DNA of 64,000 bases from Halorubrum aethiopicum. Lineage in GTDB: Archaea > Halobacteriota > Halobacteria > Halobacteriales > Haloferacaceae. Made by a program: the position numbers and the translations under genes. Each line of letters opens with the position of its first letter. Position 1 is the stretch's first letter. Below are positions 1 to 9,948 of this stretch, in pieces. Under the pieces are notes generated by a model, which did no database searches, was not told the origin of the DNA, and saw nothing but the letters and a program-made list of their open reading frames with translations. The DNA lies in assembly GCF_001542905.1 (NCBI RefSeq), contig NZ_LOAJ01000001.1, positions 992,001-1,056,000 on the forward strand, in the 5' to 3' direction.

Positions 1-667
1 CCCCTCCCACCGCTACAAGGCGGAACTGTCGCACAAGACGCTCGAGGACACCGACCTCGTCACCGGCGAGATCGTCGGGATCGAACACGACCCGGCGCGT
101 TCCGCGCCGCTCGCGGAGGTCGAGTTCGACGACGACGACCGGCGGCTCGTGCTCGCGCCGGAGGGCGTGCGCGTGGGCGAGACGATCCAGGTCGGCGTCT
201 CGGCGGAGATCAAGCCCGGGAACACGCTCCCGCTCGCGGAGATCCCCGAGGGGGTCCCCGTGTGTAACGTCGAGAGCAACCGGGGCGACGGCGGGAAGTT
301 CGCCCGCGCCTCGGGCGTCTCGGCGACGCTTCTCACGCACGACCGCGACGTCGCGGTCGTCCAGCTTCCGAGCGGGGAAGTGAAGCGGCTCGACCCGCAG
401 TGTCGCGCCACGATCGGCGTGGTCGCGGGCGGCGGTCGGACGGAGAAACCCTTCGTCAAGGCCGGCAACAAACACCACAAGATGAAGGCGCGCGGGACCA
501 AATACCCGCGCGTGCGCGGCGTCGCGATGAACGCCGTCGACCACCCCTTCGGCGGGGGCGGTCGCCAACACCCCGGCCAGCCGAAGTCCGTCTCGCGGGA
601 CGCCCCGCCGGGACGCAAGGTCGGTGACATCGCATCCAAACGGACCGGACGAGGTAGCAACAAATGA
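1..667 (+). CDS. rpl2: 50S ribosomal protein L2 (5' truncated)
   Basis: Core protein of the large ribosomal subunit, next to the peptidyl-transferase centre. The window opens inside the gene: the frame is open from base 2 with no start, and about 221 residues plus the stop are present, so roughly the first 20 of a usual 240 are missing. The C-terminal part carries the family signature [11 protein letters not shown] followed by [10 protein letters not shown], which includes the conserved His near the catalytic centre. The stop overlaps the rps19 start (ATGA), so the two are translationally coupled. Identification is secure. Confidence 0.96.
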   Translation, partial: PSHRYKAELSHKTLEDTDLVTGEIVGIEHDPARSAPLAEVEFDDDDRRLVLAPEGVRVGETIQVGVSAEIKPGNTLPLAEIPEGVPVCNVESNRGDGGKFARASGVSATLLTHDRDVAVVQLPSGEVKRLDPQCRATIGVVAGGGRTEKPFVKAGNKHHKMKARGTKYPRVRGVAMNAVDHPFGGGGRQHPGQPKSVSRDAPPGRKVGDIASKRTGRGSNK

Positions 668-1089
668 GTTCCGAATACCGCATCGGCCGCGAGGGCGAGG
701 AGTTCGCCTACCGCGGTCACTCGCTCGACGAGCTGCAGGAGATGGACGTAGAGGAGGTCGCGGAACTGCTCCCCGCACGACAGCGGCGAAGTATCACTCG
801 AGGGCTGAGCGTCGAGAAGGAGAAGCTTCTCGAGAAGGCTCGAAGCCGCGACAAGGAGACGACCGCCGACGACCCGATCCGGACGCATCTGCGCGACATG
901 CCGATCCTTCCGGAGTTCGTCGGCATCACCTTCTCCGTGTACAACGGTCACAGCTTCGAGCGCGTCCAGGTCGAACCCGAGATGATCGGCCACTATCTGG
1001 GCGAGTTCCACCAGACTCGAAGCACCGTCGAACACGGTCAGGCCGGCATCGGCGCGACCCGGTCCTCGAAGTTCGTGCCCCTCAAGTAA
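664..1089 (+). CDS. rps19: 30S ribosomal protein S19
   Basis: Small-subunit head protein, 141 residues. The first ~60 residues form the archaeal/eukaryotic (S15-type) N-terminal part. The conserved S19 core follows from about residue 75, with the motif MPILPEFVG and the basic C-terminal segment [14 protein letters not shown]. The ATG lies inside the rpl2 stop. Only 3 bases separate its stop from rpl22. Length and position match the archaeal S10 operon order L2-S19-L22. Confidence 0.97.
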   Translation: MSSEYRIGREGEEFAYRGHSLDELQEMDVEEVAELLPARQRRSITRGLSVEKEKLLEKARSRDKETTADDPIRTHLRDMPILPEFVGITFSVYNGHSFERVQVEPEMIGHYLGEFHQTRSTVEHGQAGIGATRSSKFVPLK

Positions 1090-1092
1090 CCC

Positions 1093-1557
1093 ATGGGAAT
1101 CAACTACAGCGTCGAGGCCGACCCGGAGACCACCGCCAAGGGGATGCTCCGCGACCGGCCCATCAGCGTGAAGGACAGCAAGGAGATCTCCAGGGAGATC
1201 AAAGGCGAGACGGTCGCCGACGCCGAGGCGTACCTCCAGGAGGTCATCGACGAGGAGACCTCGGTGCCGATGCGCCAGCACAACGCCGGCGCGGGCCACC
1301 GCTCCGACATCGACGGCTGGGACGCGGGGCGCTACCCCGAGAAGGCCGCCAAGGACTTCCTCAAGCTCCTGGAGAACGTCAAGCACAACGCCGACGAGCA
1401 GGGCTTCGACGGCGACGAGATGGTGATCAAACACGTCGCTCCCCACAAGGTGGGCGAGCGGCCGGGACGGAACCCGCGTGCGGCGGGGGCGACCCAGTGG
1501 AACACCACGCTCGCGGACGTCGAACTGATCATCGAGGAGCCGGAGGCTGAGAACTAA
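1093..1557 (+). CDS. rpl22: 50S ribosomal protein L22
   Basis: Large-subunit protein whose beta-hairpin lines the nascent-peptide exit tunnel; 154 residues. The archaeal features are an N-terminal '[17 protein letters not shown]' segment and a C-terminal region running to [13 protein letters not shown], followed by an acidic end. It starts 3 bases after rps19, and its TAA shares one base with the rps3 ATG (TAATG). Well supported by sequence and operon position. Confidence 0.96.
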   Translation: MGINYSVEADPETTAKGMLRDRPISVKDSKEISREIKGETVADAEAYLQEVIDEETSVPMRQHNAGAGHRSDIDGWDAGRYPEKAAKDFLKLLENVKHNADEQGFDGDEMVIKHVAPHKVGERPGRNPRAAGATQWNTTLADVELIIEEPEAEN

Positions 1558-2507
1558 TGGCTGACGAACACCAATTCATCGAGGACGGCCTTCGCCGTTC
1601 ACAGATCAACGAGTTCTTCGCGGACGAGCTCGGCCGAGCCGGCTACGGCGGCATGGACGTCGCCAAGACGCCGATGGGCACGCAGATCGTCCTGAAGGCC
1701 GAGAAGCCCGGCATGGTGATCGGGAAGGGCGGGAAGAACATCCGCAAGATCACCACCGAGCTCGAGGACCGCTTCGACATGGACGACCCGCAGATCGACG
1801 TTCAGGAGGTCGACGAGCCCGACCTGAACGCCCAGATCGTCGCGGACCGGCTCGCGAACGCCTTAGAGCGCGGCTGGTACTTCCGGAAGGCGGGCCACAC
1901 CACGATCGACCGGATCATGGACGCCGGAGCGCTCGGCGCGGAGATCGTCCTCTCCGGGAAGGTCACCGGGGCGCGCTCGCGCGTCGAGAAGTTCAACCGC
2001 GGCTACATCAAGCACAACGGCGAGCCCGCGGAGGAGGTCGTCGACCACGGCAAGGGCGTCGCGGTGATGAAGCTCGGCACCATCGGGGTCAACGTCAAGA
2101 TCATCCCGCCGGGCGCGGAGCTGCCCGACGACTTCGGCGTCCGCGAGGACGCCGAGGTGCCCGAGGTCGACCAGGCCGACGCGGCCGGCGACGAGGGCGT
2201 CGAGTCGCTCCTCGAGGAGGAGCCGGAAGAGGTTCCGGACGTCGGGGACGACGACGAGGACGTGGCGGTCCCGGACGAGGACCCGGCCGACGTCATCGAC
2301 GAGGAGATCGTCGAGGAGGTCGTCGAGGAGACGGGCGAGACCGCGACGGAGGCGACGGACGCCCCCGCGGAGGAGCCGGTCGAGACCGGCGACGTCGACG
2401 AGGAGTCCGAGGAGCTCGACGAGCTCGACGAGGAGATCGAATCGGAGGCGGCCGACCTGGTCGCCGAGATGGAGGCGGCCGACGAGGAAGCCGAGGAGGA
2501 CGAATAA
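1557..2507 (+). CDS. rps3: 30S ribosomal protein S3
   Basis: Small-subunit protein at the mRNA entry channel, 316 residues. A KH domain lies near residues 15-95, with its GKGG loop at 56-59. The ribosomal S3 C-terminal domain follows to about residue 200. The last ~115 residues are almost only Asp, Glu, Ala and Val, a halophile-type acidic tail that makes the protein longer than non-halophilic S3 (~230). That tail is probably disordered in low salt. Start overlaps the rpl22 stop by one base. Confidence 0.96.
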   Translation: MADEHQFIEDGLRRSQINEFFADELGRAGYGGMDVAKTPMGTQIVLKAEKPGMVIGKGGKNIRKITTELEDRFDMDDPQIDVQEVDEPDLNAQIVADRLANALERGWYFRKAGHTTIDRIMDAGALGAEIVLSGKVTGARSRVEKFNRGYIKHNGEPAEEVVDHGKGVAVMKLGTIGVNVKIIPPGAELPDDFGVREDAEVPEVDQADAAGDEGVESLLEEEPEEVPDVGDDDEDVAVPDEDPADVIDEEIVEEVVEETGETATEATDAPAEEPVETGDVDEESEELDELDEEIESEAADLVAEMEAADEEAEEDE

Positions 2508-2720
2508 ATGGCGATCCTCTACACCGACGAGATCCGCGACATGACCGCGGCGGAGCGGGAGGTCGAACTCGAGGAGCTCGAGACCGAACTCCTCAACACG
2601 AAGGCACAGCAGGCGGCCGGCGGGATGCCCGAGAGCCCCGGCCGCGTGAACGAGCTGAAGAAGACGATCGCCCGGATCAAGACGATCCAGGCGGAAGAAG
2701 GCGACTTCGACGACGAGTAA
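2508..2720 (+). CDS. rpl29: 50S ribosomal protein L29
   Basis: Small helical large-subunit protein near the exit tunnel, 70 residues. It has two helices, with the family pattern [19 protein letters not shown] followed by [17 protein letters not shown]. The ATG directly follows the rps3 TAA with no spacer. It is followed after 2 bases by rnp1. Length and position fit the family. Confidence 0.95.
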   Translation: MAILYTDEIRDMTAAEREVELEELETELLNTKAQQAAGGMPESPGRVNELKKTIARIKTIQAEEGDFDDE

Positions 2721-2722
2721 CG

Positions 2723-3187
2723 ATGATCTCCCCCGAAACGCTCGCACGGCACGAACTCGTCGGCCTCCCGGTTCGGGTGGCCGACGCCGACAGCGACGCC
2801 CACGTCGGGATCGCCGGTCGCGTGCTGTACGAGACGGAACGCACCCTCGTGGTGCGGACCGGATCGGGGGAAAGCGACAAGCGCGTGCCCAAGTCGGGCA
2901 CGACCTTCGAGTTCGCGGTCGTCGAGACGGCGACCGCACGCACAGATGAAGCCGCCGACGACGGCCAGTCGTCGGGGTCCGCGTCCCAACTCGGGTCGGA
3001 TACTGCGGGGGTCCGCCCCCGTCAGTCCGGCCCGTCCGGGTCCACACGCGTCGTCGACGGTGACGATGCGGATCCGGCGAGCCGGCGAGGCGAGTGCAAA
3101 GACGCGGTCTACGTAACGGTGGATGGCACGCGGCTGCGGGACCGGCCCGCCGAACGCACCGAACGAGGTGTCTCACAATGGCGATAG
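2723..3187 (+). CDS. rnp1: RNase P protein component 1 (Rpp29/Pop4 family)
   Basis: Protein cofactor of archaeal RNase P, which matures tRNA 5' ends; 154 residues. The Sm-like barrel signature is visible at the start (LVGLPVRVADADS, then GIAGRVLYETERTLVVRT) and at the C-terminus (YVTVDGTRLRDRPAERTE). Between them, from about residue 75 to 125, lies a low-complexity Ser/Asp/Arg-rich insertion that lengthens the protein relative to the usual 90-110 residues. Its location inside the ribosomal operon between rpl29 and rps17 is standard in archaea. Its 3' end overlaps rps17 by 10 bases. Confidence 0.92.
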   Translation: MISPETLARHELVGLPVRVADADSDAHVGIAGRVLYETERTLVVRTGSGESDKRVPKSGTTFEFAVVETATARTDEAADDGQSSGSASQLGSDTAGVRPRQSGPSGSTRVVDGDDADPASRRGECKDAVYVTVDGTRLRDRPAERTERGVSQWR

Positions 3188-3522
3188 GAATCGACGTACC
3201 CATGCCTCCGGAGCCAGACGACCCGGAGGATTACGACTACGAGAAGTGCCCGTTCTACGGGCAGCTTCCCGTCCGCGGCCAGCTCCGAGAGGGGACGGTC
3301 GTGTCGACGGATATGGAAAAGACCGTCATCGTCGAGCGAGAATACGACGTGTTCGTACCGAAATACGACCGGTACATGAAGCGTCGGTCGCGCATCCCGG
3401 CACACGTGCCGGGCGTGCTCGACTCGCTCGAGGAAGGTGACGAAGTGACGATCGCGGAGACGCGGCCGCTCTCGAAGACGAAATCACACGTCGTCGTCGA
3501 GAACCTGTCGGGTGATCAGTGA
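3178..3522 (+). CDS. rps17: 30S ribosomal protein S17
   Basis: 16S rRNA-binding OB-fold protein, 114 residues. The chosen ATG (3178) gives the archaeal start [13 protein letters not shown] and lies within the rnp1 3' end. The frame is open further upstream, but that part is rnp1 read in another frame. The core [26 protein letters not shown] and the C-terminal [15 protein letters not shown] are characteristic. The stop overlaps the rpl14 start (TGATG). Confidence 0.95.
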   Translation: MAIGIDVPMPPEPDDPEDYDYEKCPFYGQLPVRGQLREGTVVSTDMEKTVIVEREYDVFVPKYDRYMKRRSRIPAHVPGVLDSLEEGDEVTIAETRPLSKTKSHVVVENLSGDQ

Positions 3523-3920
3523 TGGAGGCGCTCAAGGCCGACGTCACGCAGGGGCTCTCGAAGGGCTCTCTCATCACGTGCGCCGACAACACGGGCGCGC
3601 GTGAGCTGAAGGTGATCTCCGTCGCCGGCTACTCCGGCACGAAGAACCGCCACCCGAAGGCGGGCATCGGCGACAAGGTGACCGTCTCGGTCACGAAGGG
3701 GACGCCGGAGATGCGGCGGCAGGTGCTGGAGGCGGTCGTCGTCCGCCAGCGCAAGCCGATCCGCCGTCCCGACGGCACGCGCGTCCGGTTCGAGGACAAC
3801 GCGGCCGTGATCATCGACGACCTCGACGAGCCGCGGGGCACGGAGATCAAAGGCCCCGTCGCCCGCGAGGTCGCCGAACGCTACGGGAGCATCGCGTCCA
3901 CCGCGACGATGATCGTGTAA
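3522..3920 (+). CDS. rpl14: 50S ribosomal protein L14
   Basis: Large-subunit beta-barrel protein at the subunit interface, 132 residues. Signature stretches are [18 protein letters not shown] and [18 protein letters not shown] three bases upstream is also in frame; the ATG at 3522 is preferred because it sits in a TGATG coupling with rps17. The gene ends 2 bases before rpl24. Secure identification. Confidence 0.96.
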   Translation: MEALKADVTQGLSKGSLITCADNTGARELKVISVAGYSGTKNRHPKAGIGDKVTVSVTKGTPEMRRQVLEAVVVRQRKPIRRPDGTRVRFEDNAAVIIDDLDEPRGTEIKGPVAREVAERYGSIASTATMIV

Positions 3921-3922
3921 CC

Positions 3923-4279
3923 ATGACGAAACAGCCACGCAAACAACGAAAACAGTCGGAGACCGCGCCGCTTCACGAGCGGCAACGGAAGGTCCGATCC
4001 CCGCTCACGCCCGAGCTCCGCGAGGAGTACGGCCAGCGGAACGTCCGCGTCAACGCGGGCGACACCGTCGAGGTGCTCCGCGGCGACGCCGCGGGGACCG
4101 AAGCGGAGGTCCTCTCGGTGGATCTGTCCGCCGAGCGGATCACCGTCGAGGACGTCACCGTCGAGCGAGCGGACGGGGAAGAGGCTCCCCGTCCGATCCC
4201 GGCGAGCAACGTCCGCGTGACGGAGCTGGACCTCTCGGACGACCGCCGCGAGGCGCGGCTCCAGGAGGACAACGAATGA
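3923..4279 (+). CDS. rpl24: 50S ribosomal protein L24
   Basis: Early assembly protein of the large subunit, 118 residues. It has a KOW motif near residues 42-70 ([21 protein letters not shown]) preceded by the basic archaeal N-terminus. The C-terminus is acidic. Its stop overlaps the rps4e ATG by 4 bases (ATGA), as expected for the operon. Confidence 0.95.
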   Translation: MTKQPRKQRKQSETAPLHERQRKVRSPLTPELREEYGQRNVRVNAGDTVEVLRGDAAGTEAEVLSVDLSAERITVEDVTVERADGEEAPRPIPASNVRVTELDLSDDRREARLQEDNE

Positions 4280-5010
4280 CGCGACATCAGAAACGACTGG
4301 CGGTACCGAACTCCTGGCCGGTCGAGCGGAAGACCCAGACGTTCACCGTGAAGGCCGGCGCAGGCCCCCACGGCGAGGCTGGCGTCCCGCTCGTCGTCCT
4401 GCTGCGGGACGTGCTCGGCTACGTCGACTCGACGAAGGAAGCGCGCTACGCGCTGAACAACGACTCGGTCCTCGTGAACGGGGACGCGGTGTCGGACGAG
4501 CAGCGTCCGATCGGGATGTTCGACATCCTGGCGTTCCCCGTCCGCGGGGAGTACTTCCGCGTGTTCCCCGACGAGGGGGGTCGACTCGCGTTAACGCCCG
4601 TCGACGAGGAGTCCGCGGGCAGCCGGCTCGGGAAGGTGGCGAACAAGGCGGTCGTCCCCGGCGGGGACGTCCAGCTGACGCTTCACGACGGGACGAACGT
4701 CCGCGTGGACGCCGGCACCGAGTACGACACCAAGGACTCGATCGTCATCGACAACGAGTCGAAGGAGGTCGTCGCCCACTTCGAGTACGAGGAGGGTGCC
4801 CTGGTCACCGCCATCGCCGGCCAGCACGCCGGTCAGATCGGCGAGATCGAGGCGATCGACGTCACCCTCGGCTCCGGCTCCAACACGGTCGTCGTCGGCG
4901 ACGGCGAGGACCGCTACGAGACGGTCGAGGAGTACGTCGTCGTCATCGACGAGAACTTCACCGACGACGACACCGACGACGCCGACGAGGCGGGTGAGAC
5001 GGATGAGTGA
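4276..5010 (+). CDS. rps4e: 30S ribosomal protein S4e
   Basis: Archaeal/eukaryotic small-subunit protein absent from bacteria, 244 residues. In order it has the N-terminal S4e segment ([19 protein letters not shown]), an S4-type RNA-binding region near 40-100 ([23 protein letters not shown]), the central S4e domain and a KOW motif near 175-200 ([15 protein letters not shown]). The tail is acidic. It overlaps the start of rpl5 by 8 bases. Confidence 0.95.
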   Translation: MTRHQKRLAVPNSWPVERKTQTFTVKAGAGPHGEAGVPLVVLLRDVLGYVDSTKEARYALNNDSVLVNGDAVSDEQRPIGMFDILAFPVRGEYFRVFPDEGGRLALTPVDEESAGSRLGKVANKAVVPGGDVQLTLHDGTNVRVDAGTEYDTKDSIVIDNESKEVVAHFEYEEGALVTAIAGQHAGQIGEIEAIDVTLGSGSNTVVVGDGEDRYETVEEYVVVIDENFTDDDTDDADEAGETDE

Positions 5011-5527
5011 CGCCGAGAGCGCGTCCCACGAGATGCGCGAGCCGTACCTGGAGAAGGTCGTCGTCCACATGGGCGTCGGTCAGGGCGGGGAGCCGCTCGC
5101 GGACGCCGAGAACATCATCGAGGAGGTCACCGGCCAGCAGTCGGTCCGGACCACCTCCAAGCGCACCATCGCCGAGTTCGGGATCCGCAAGGGCGACCCG
5201 ATCGGCGTCAAGGTGACGCTGCGCGGCGAGGACGCCCACGCGTTCCTCGAGACGGCGCTCGATCTGGTCGACGTCTCGTCGAGCCAGTTCGACGACACGG
5301 GGAACCTGAGCTTCGGGGTCGAGGACCACACCGACTTCCCGAGCCAGGAGTACGACCCGAACATCGGCATCTACGGGCTCGACGTGACGACGACCATCGT
5401 CCGACCGGGCTACCGCGTCTCCAAGCGCGACAAGGTGACCCGGTCGATCCCGTCGAACCACCGGATGACCGCCGAGGACGCCATCGCGTTCCTCGAAACG
5501 AACTTCGACGTTGAGGTAACGGAATGA
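5003..5527 (+). CDS. rpl5: 50S ribosomal protein L5
   Basis: 5S rRNA-binding protein of the central protuberance, 174 residues. Family signatures are [41 protein letters not shown] and the C-terminal [17 protein letters not shown]. The ATG at 5003 is chosen because it overlaps the rps4e stop and gives the usual N-terminus; upstream in-frame codons belong to rps4e in another frame. Its stop overlaps rps14 (ATGA). Confidence 0.95.
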   Translation: MSDAESASHEMREPYLEKVVVHMGVGQGGEPLADAENIIEEVTGQQSVRTTSKRTIAEFGIRKGDPIGVKVTLRGEDAHAFLETALDLVDVSSSQFDDTGNLSFGVEDHTDFPSQEYDPNIGIYGLDVTTTIVRPGYRVSKRDKVTRSIPSNHRMTAEDAIAFLETNFDVEVTE

Positions 5528-5697
5528 GCGAAGCGAACAACGAGACGGGCGAGCACGCGGCGAAACGCACCGGCCAGCAACACGAGTGCCGGCGCTGTGG
5601 CCGCGAGCAGGGGTTAGTCGGGAAGTACGACATCAACCTCTGCCGGCAGTGCTTCCGCGAGGTCGCTCGAGACATGGGATTCGAGAAGTACAGCTGA
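5524..5697 (+). CDS. rps14: 30S ribosomal protein S14 (zinc-binding type)
   Basis: Small protein of the 30S head, 57 residues. Its four cysteines (C-R-R-C and, 16 residues on, C-R-Q-C) form the zinc ribbon of archaeal S14. The C-terminal [14 protein letters not shown] is diagnostic. The start lies in an ATGA overlap with rpl5 and only 2 bases follow before rps8. Confidence 0.94.
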   Translation: MSEANNETGEHAAKRTGQQHECRRCGREQGLVGKYDINLCRQCFREVARDMGFEKYS

Positions 5698-5699
5698 TC

Positions 5700-6092
5700 A
5701 TGACAGGAAACGATCCATTCGCCAACGCACTCGCCGGCATGGACAACGCCGAGAGCGTTGGCCACCTGTCGTACACGGTAGAGCCCGCTTCGAACATCAT
5801 CGGCTCCGTCCTCGAGGTCCTCTACGACCGCGGGTACGTCGACGGCTTCGAGTACGTCGACGACGGGAAAGCCGGGAGGTTCGAGGTCGAACTGAAAGGC
5901 GCGATCAACGAATGTGGCGCCGTCAAGCCCCGCTACTCGGCGGGCGCGGACGACTTCGAGAAGTGGGAGAAGCGATACCTCCCCGCCCGTGACTACGGGA
6001 CGCTGGTCGTCACGACGAGCCACGGCGTCATGAGCCACTACGAGGCCCGCGAGGAGGGCATCGGCGGCCAAGTGATCGCATACGTCTACTAA
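5700..6092 (+). CDS. rps8: 30S ribosomal protein S8
   Basis: 16S rRNA-binding assembly protein, 130 residues. It begins MTGNDPFANALAGMDNAES, typical of archaeal S8. The C-terminal signature is DYGTLVVTTSHGVMSHYEA. The ATG at 5700 follows the rps14 stop by two bases; the frame is open upstream only because it runs through rps14. Two bases separate it from rpl6. Confidence 0.96.
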   Translation: MTGNDPFANALAGMDNAESVGHLSYTVEPASNIIGSVLEVLYDRGYVDGFEYVDDGKAGRFEVELKGAINECGAVKPRYSAGADDFEKWEKRYLPARDYGTLVVTTSHGVMSHYEAREEGIGGQVIAYVY

Positions 6093-6094
6093 CA

Positions 6095-6628
6095 ATGAAC
6101 AGAGTCGAAATCGAGATTCCGGACGACGTCTCCGCCGAGACCGATCACCTCGAACTCACCGTCGAGGGTCCAAACGGGAGCGTCACGCGACGCCTCTGGT
6201 ACCCCGACATCGACGTGTCGGTCGAGGACGGCGCTGTCGTTATCGCCTCGGAGAACGAGGACGCGAAGACGAACGCCACGGTCGGCACCTTCGAGAGCCA
6301 CGTCTCCAACATGATCCACGGCGTGACCGAGGGATGGGAGTACACGATGGAGGTGTACTACGCCCACTTCCCGATGCAGGTCGGCGTGGAGGGCGAGGAG
6401 GTCGTCATCGAGAACTTCCTCGGCGAGAAGGCGCAGCGACGCACCCCGATCCGCGGAGACACGGACGTACAGGTAGACGGCGAGACGGTCACGCTGTCGG
6501 GCTCCGACAAGGAGGCCGTCGGGCAGACCGCCGCCGACATCGAACAGCTGACCAAGGTGACCGACAAGGACACGCGCGTCTTCCAGGACGGCGTGTACAT
6601 CGTCGAGAAGCCGACCGGAGGTGCCTGA
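6095..6628 (+). CDS. rpl6: 50S ribosomal protein L6
   Basis: Large-subunit protein near the factor-binding site, 177 residues. It contains the two repeated L6 domains: the first covers residues ~1-80 ([20 protein letters not shown]) and the second ~85-170 ([26 protein letters not shown], then [18 protein letters not shown]). The stop is separated by one base from the preferred rpl32e ATG. Confidence 0.96.
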   Translation: MNRVEIEIPDDVSAETDHLELTVEGPNGSVTRRLWYPDIDVSVEDGAVVIASENEDAKTNATVGTFESHVSNMIHGVTEGWEYTMEVYYAHFPMQVGVEGEEVVIENFLGEKAQRRTPIRGDTDVQVDGETVTLSGSDKEAVGQTAADIEQLTKVTDKDTRVFQDGVYIVEKPTGGA

Positions 6629-6629
6629 C

Positions 6630-7337
6630 ATGGCAGACGAACTCGAAGACATCAGCGGCGTCGGTCCCTCGAAGGCGGACGCGCTTCGCGAGGCCGGCTA
6701 CGAGACGGTCGAGGACGTGAAGGCCGCCTCCCAGTCGGAGCTCTCCGAGGTCGACGGCGTCGGCAACGCGCTCGCCGCGCGCATCAAAGCCGACGTCGGC
6801 GGTCTGGAGGTCGACGAGGAGGCAGAAGCGGAGATCGAAGACGAGACCGACGAGGAGGAGGCGGCGGAGGCCGAATCCGACGAGACGGTCGAGACGGAGC
6901 TGCGTCCCCGCGGCCACGCCGACAAGACGCCGGATCTGGACGAGGAGACCGCTCGCGCGCTCGCACAGAAGCACCGCGAGGGGAAACCGCAGTTCAACCG
7001 GCAGGACTACCACAAGAAAAAGCGGATCCCGACCTCGTGGCGCAAGCCGCGCGGCGGGCTCTCCAAGCAGCGCCGTCGCATGAAGGCGAAGGGTCCCGTC
7101 GTCGAGGCGGGTTTCCGCTCGCCGACGGCGTCGCGCGACCTCCACCCGAGCGGCTTCGAGGAGGTCCGCGTCCACAACACGGACGACCTCGAGGGCGTCG
7201 ACGGCGACACGCAGGCGGTGCGGATCGCCTCGAAGGTCGGCGCTCGGAAACGCGAACTGATCGAGGACGAGGCGGAGGAGCGCGAGATCCGCGTGTTGAA
7301 CCCGACCTACGTCGAGGTGGAGGTGGACGATGAGTGA
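6630..7337 (+). CDS. rpl32e: 50S ribosomal protein L32e
   Basis: Archaeal/eukaryotic large-subunit protein, 235 residues. The first ~60 residues form a helix-hairpin-helix type extension ([22 protein letters not shown]), then an acidic linker, then the L32e core from ~105 with [21 protein letters not shown]. The fused N-terminal domain is usual in haloarchaea. The ATG at 6630 is preferred to the in-frame GTG at 6621 inside rpl6. The 3' end overlaps rpl19e by 8 bases. Confidence 0.94.
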   Translation: MADELEDISGVGPSKADALREAGYETVEDVKAASQSELSEVDGVGNALAARIKADVGGLEVDEEAEAEIEDETDEEEAAEAESDETVETELRPRGHADKTPDLDEETARALAQKHREGKPQFNRQDYHKKKRIPTSWRKPRGGLSKQRRRMKAKGPVVEAGFRSPTASRDLHPSGFEEVRVHNTDDLEGVDGDTQAVRIASKVGARKRELIEDEAEEREIRVLNPTYVEVEVDDE

Positions 7338-7791
7338 CCTGAAAGCCCAGAAACGGCTGGCCGCGGACGAGCTCGACGTCGGCAAGGGCCGCGTCTGGCT
7401 CGACCCCGACGCCCAGGAGGAGATCGAGGACGCGATCACGCGCGAGGACGTTCGCGAGCTCATCGAGCAGGGAACGATCCGCGCGAAGGAGGCGAAGACG
7501 AACTCCCGCGGGCGGGCCCGCGAGCGCGCGGAGAAGCGCTCGTACGGCCACAAGACGGGTGCCGGCTCCCGGAAGGGGAAGGCCGGCGCGCGACAGAACA
7601 CGAAGGACGACTGGAAGGCGCGGATCCGCGCACAGCGGGCCCGCCTGAAGGAGCTGCGTGACGAGGAGGACGTCCTCGACGCCACGGAGTACCGCACGCT
7701 CTACAACAAGGCGAGCGGCGGCGAGTTCGAGGACGTCGCCCGACTGGAGGCGTACATCCGGACGCAGTACGGCTACGAGGTGAACGACTAA
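7330..7791 (+). CDS. rpl19e: 50S ribosomal protein L19e
   Basis: Archaeal/eukaryotic helical large-subunit protein that also contacts the small subunit; 153 residues. Typical are the N-terminus [21 protein letters not shown] and the basic central run [21 protein letters not shown]. The start overlaps rpl32e and the stop shares a base with the rpl18 ATG (TAATG). Confidence 0.95.
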   Translation: MSDLKAQKRLAADELDVGKGRVWLDPDAQEEIEDAITREDVRELIEQGTIRAKEAKTNSRGRARERAEKRSYGHKTGAGSRKGKAGARQNTKDDWKARIRAQRARLKELRDEEDVLDATEYRTLYNKASGGEFEDVARLEAYIRTQYGYEVND

Positions 7792-8348
7792 TGGCGACAG
7801 GACCACGATACAAGGTGCCGATGCGGCGCCGCCGCGAGGTCCGGACGGATTACCACCAGAGGTTGCGCCTGCTGAAATCGGGCAAGCCTCGCCTGGTCGC
7901 CCGGGTGAGCAACGCTCACGTCAGGGCGCAGCTGGTCACCCCCGGACCCGACGGCGACGAGACCCACGCGGCCGCCTCCAGCGAGGACCTCGCTGAGTAC
8001 GGCTGGGAGGCCCCGACGGGCAATCTCCCCAGCGCGTACCTCACGGGATACCTCGCGGGCGCTCGCGCGGTCGAGGCCGGCCTCGAGGAGGCCGTCCTCG
8101 ACATCGGGCTCAACACGGCGACGCCCGGCAACAAGACGTTCGCGGTACAGGAAGGAGCGATCGACGCGGGCCTCGAGATCCCCCACAACGACGACGTGCT
8201 GGCCGACTGGTCGCGCACGCGCGGCGAGCACATCGCCGCGTACGCCGAGCAGCTCGACGAGCCGCTGTACGGCGGGGAGTTCGACGCCGGCGAGTTACCC
8301 GAGCACTTCGATACCGTGCTCGACGAGCTACAGGAGGACCATGAGTAG
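7791..8348 (+). CDS. rpl18: 50S ribosomal protein L18
   Basis: 5S rRNA-binding protein (archaeal L18/eukaryotic uL18), 185 residues. It begins [21 protein letters not shown] and has the characteristic [17 protein letters not shown] stretch. The C-terminal part is acidic. Its end overlaps rps5 by 8 bases. Confidence 0.95.
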   Translation: MATGPRYKVPMRRRREVRTDYHQRLRLLKSGKPRLVARVSNAHVRAQLVTPGPDGDETHAAASSEDLAEYGWEAPTGNLPSAYLTGYLAGARAVEAGLEEAVLDIGLNTATPGNKTFAVQEGAIDAGLEIPHNDDVLADWSRTRGEHIAAYAEQLDEPLYGGEFDAGELPEHFDTVLDELQEDHE

Positions 8349-8988
8349 ACACAACGACGGCTGGGAACCGCGAACGCGGCTCGGCCGCAAGGTACAGAAC
8401 GGCGACATCACGTCGATGGAACAGGCGCTCGACTCCGGCCTCCCGCTGAAGGAGGCCGAGATCGTCGACCAGCTCCTCCCGGGGCTCGAAGACGAGGTGC
8501 TGGACATCAACATGGTCCAGCGCATGACCGACTCCGGCCGGCGCGTGAAGTTCCGGTGTGTCGTGGCGGTGGGCAACCGCGACGGCTACCTCGGCTACGC
8601 GCAGGCGCGGGACGACCAGGTCGGCGGCGCGATCCAGAAGGCGATCGACGTCGCGAAGCTGAACGTCATCGAGGTCGACCGCGGCTCGGGCTCGTGGGAG
8701 GACCAGCCCGGCGGCACGAACTCGCTGACCCGGACGGCGAAGGGGAAGGCCGGCTCCGTCACCGTGGAGATCAAGCCCGCCCCGCAGGGGCTCGGGCTGG
8801 CCGCCGCGGAGACGGTGCGGAACATCCTGGAGCTCGCCGGCGTCGAGGACGCCTGGACGAACTCCGACGGCAACACCCGGACCACGGTGAACCTCGCGAA
8901 GGCGACGTTCAACGCCTTAGAGAACGCGGCGCAGTCCCGCACGCCCCAGCACGCGCGCCAGGTCCACTACGACGAGGTGAGCGAGTGA
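8341..8988 (+). CDS. rps5: 30S ribosomal protein S5
   Basis: Small-subunit protein at the mRNA entry site and accuracy centre, 215 residues. The double-stranded RNA-binding domain (~55-120) includes [20 protein letters not shown], followed by the C-terminal S5 domain with [20 protein letters not shown]. It is coupled to rpl30 by a TGATG overlap. Confidence 0.96.
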   Translation: MSRHNDGWEPRTRLGRKVQNGDITSMEQALDSGLPLKEAEIVDQLLPGLEDEVLDINMVQRMTDSGRRVKFRCVVAVGNRDGYLGYAQARDDQVGGAIQKAIDVAKLNVIEVDRGSGSWEDQPGGTNSLTRTAKGKAGSVTVEIKPAPQGLGLAAAETVRNILELAGVEDAWTNSDGNTRTTVNLAKATFNALENAAQSRTPQHARQVHYDEVSE

Positions 8989-9452
8989 TGCAGGCGATCG
9001 TTCAGCTCCGCGGGGAGGTCAACGTGAACGAGGGCGTCGTCGACACGCTCGACATGCTGAACGTCGGGCGCGTCAACCACGCGACGTTCGTTCCGGAGAC
9101 CGACTCCTACCGCGGCATGATCACGAAGGTGAACGACCTCGTCGCCTTCGGCGAGCCGAGCGTCGAGACGGTGGCGGCCACCATCGAGCGGCGCGGCGAG
9201 CCCCTCGAGGGCGACGCCGACGTCGACGACGCGTGGGTCGCGGAGAACACCGACTACGACGACGTGGCGGCGCTGGCCGAGGCGATCGTCGCCGAGGAGA
9301 CGACCCTGCGCGAGCAGGGCGTCTCCCCGACGCTCCGCCTTCACGCGCCCCGCGGCGGCCACGACGGCATCAAACACCCGATCGTGGAGGGCGGCGAGCT
9401 CGGTCGTCACTCCACCGAGGAGATGGACGCGCTCCTGGAGGCGATGCGATGA
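8988..9452 (+). CDS. rpl30: 50S ribosomal protein L30
   Basis: Large-subunit protein of the archaeal (L7-like) long type, 154 residues. It starts [21 protein letters not shown]; the signature FVPETDSYRGMITKVNDLVAFG follows. The C-terminal extension ends in the conserved LRLHAPRGGHDGIKHP. The ATG at 8988 overlaps the rps5 stop; upstream open frame belongs to rps5. Confidence 0.95.
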   Translation: MQAIVQLRGEVNVNEGVVDTLDMLNVGRVNHATFVPETDSYRGMITKVNDLVAFGEPSVETVAATIERRGEPLEGDADVDDAWVAENTDYDDVAALAEAIVAEETTLREQGVSPTLRLHAPRGGHDGIKHPIVEGGELGRHSTEEMDALLEAMR

Positions 9453-9946
9453 CGGACAAGAACCGCAGACAGCGCGGCTCCCGGACGCACGGCGGCGGCA
9501 CGCACAAGAACCGGCGCGGTGCCGGTCACCGCGGCGGTCGCGGTGCCGCGGGCCGCTCGAAACACGAGTACCACAACTACGGCCCGCTCGGTAAACACGG
9601 CTTCAAGCGCCCCGAGGACTCCAAGACGGAGGTCCTCGAGGTCAAAGCCCAGAAGCTCGACGAGGACGCGGCGCTGTACGTCGCGGAGGGCCTCGCCGAG
9701 GAGGACGACGGCGCGTACGTCGTCGACGCCCGTGACGTCGTCGAGGACGGTCACGACGCGGACGTGGTGAAGGTGCTCGGCGGCGGACAGGTCCGCCGCG
9801 AGCTCCGCGTCACCGCCGACGCGTTCACGGCCGGGGCGGTCGAGGGGATCGAGTCCGCCGGCGGCGAGGCGACGCTCTCGGAGCGCGCCGAGGAGGCGGC
9901 CGACGAAGCAGAAAACACTTCCGACGACGAGACCGACGAGGCGTAA
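9449..9946 (+). CDS. rpl15: 50S ribosomal protein L15
   Basis: Large-subunit assembly protein, 165 residues. Its N-terminus is the usual Gly/Arg-rich unstructured segment (RQRGSRTHGGGTHKNRRGAGH). The globular part and an acidic tail follow. The ATG lies in an overlap with the rpl30 stop (ATGCGATGA). Two bases follow before secY. Confidence 0.95.
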   Translation: MTDKNRRQRGSRTHGGGTHKNRRGAGHRGGRGAAGRSKHEYHNYGPLGKHGFKRPEDSKTEVLEVKAQKLDEDAALYVAEGLAEEDDGAYVVDARDVVEDGHDADVVKVLGGGQVRRELRVTADAFTAGAVEGIESAGGEATLSERAEEAADEAENTSDDETDEA

Positions 9947-9948
9947 CG

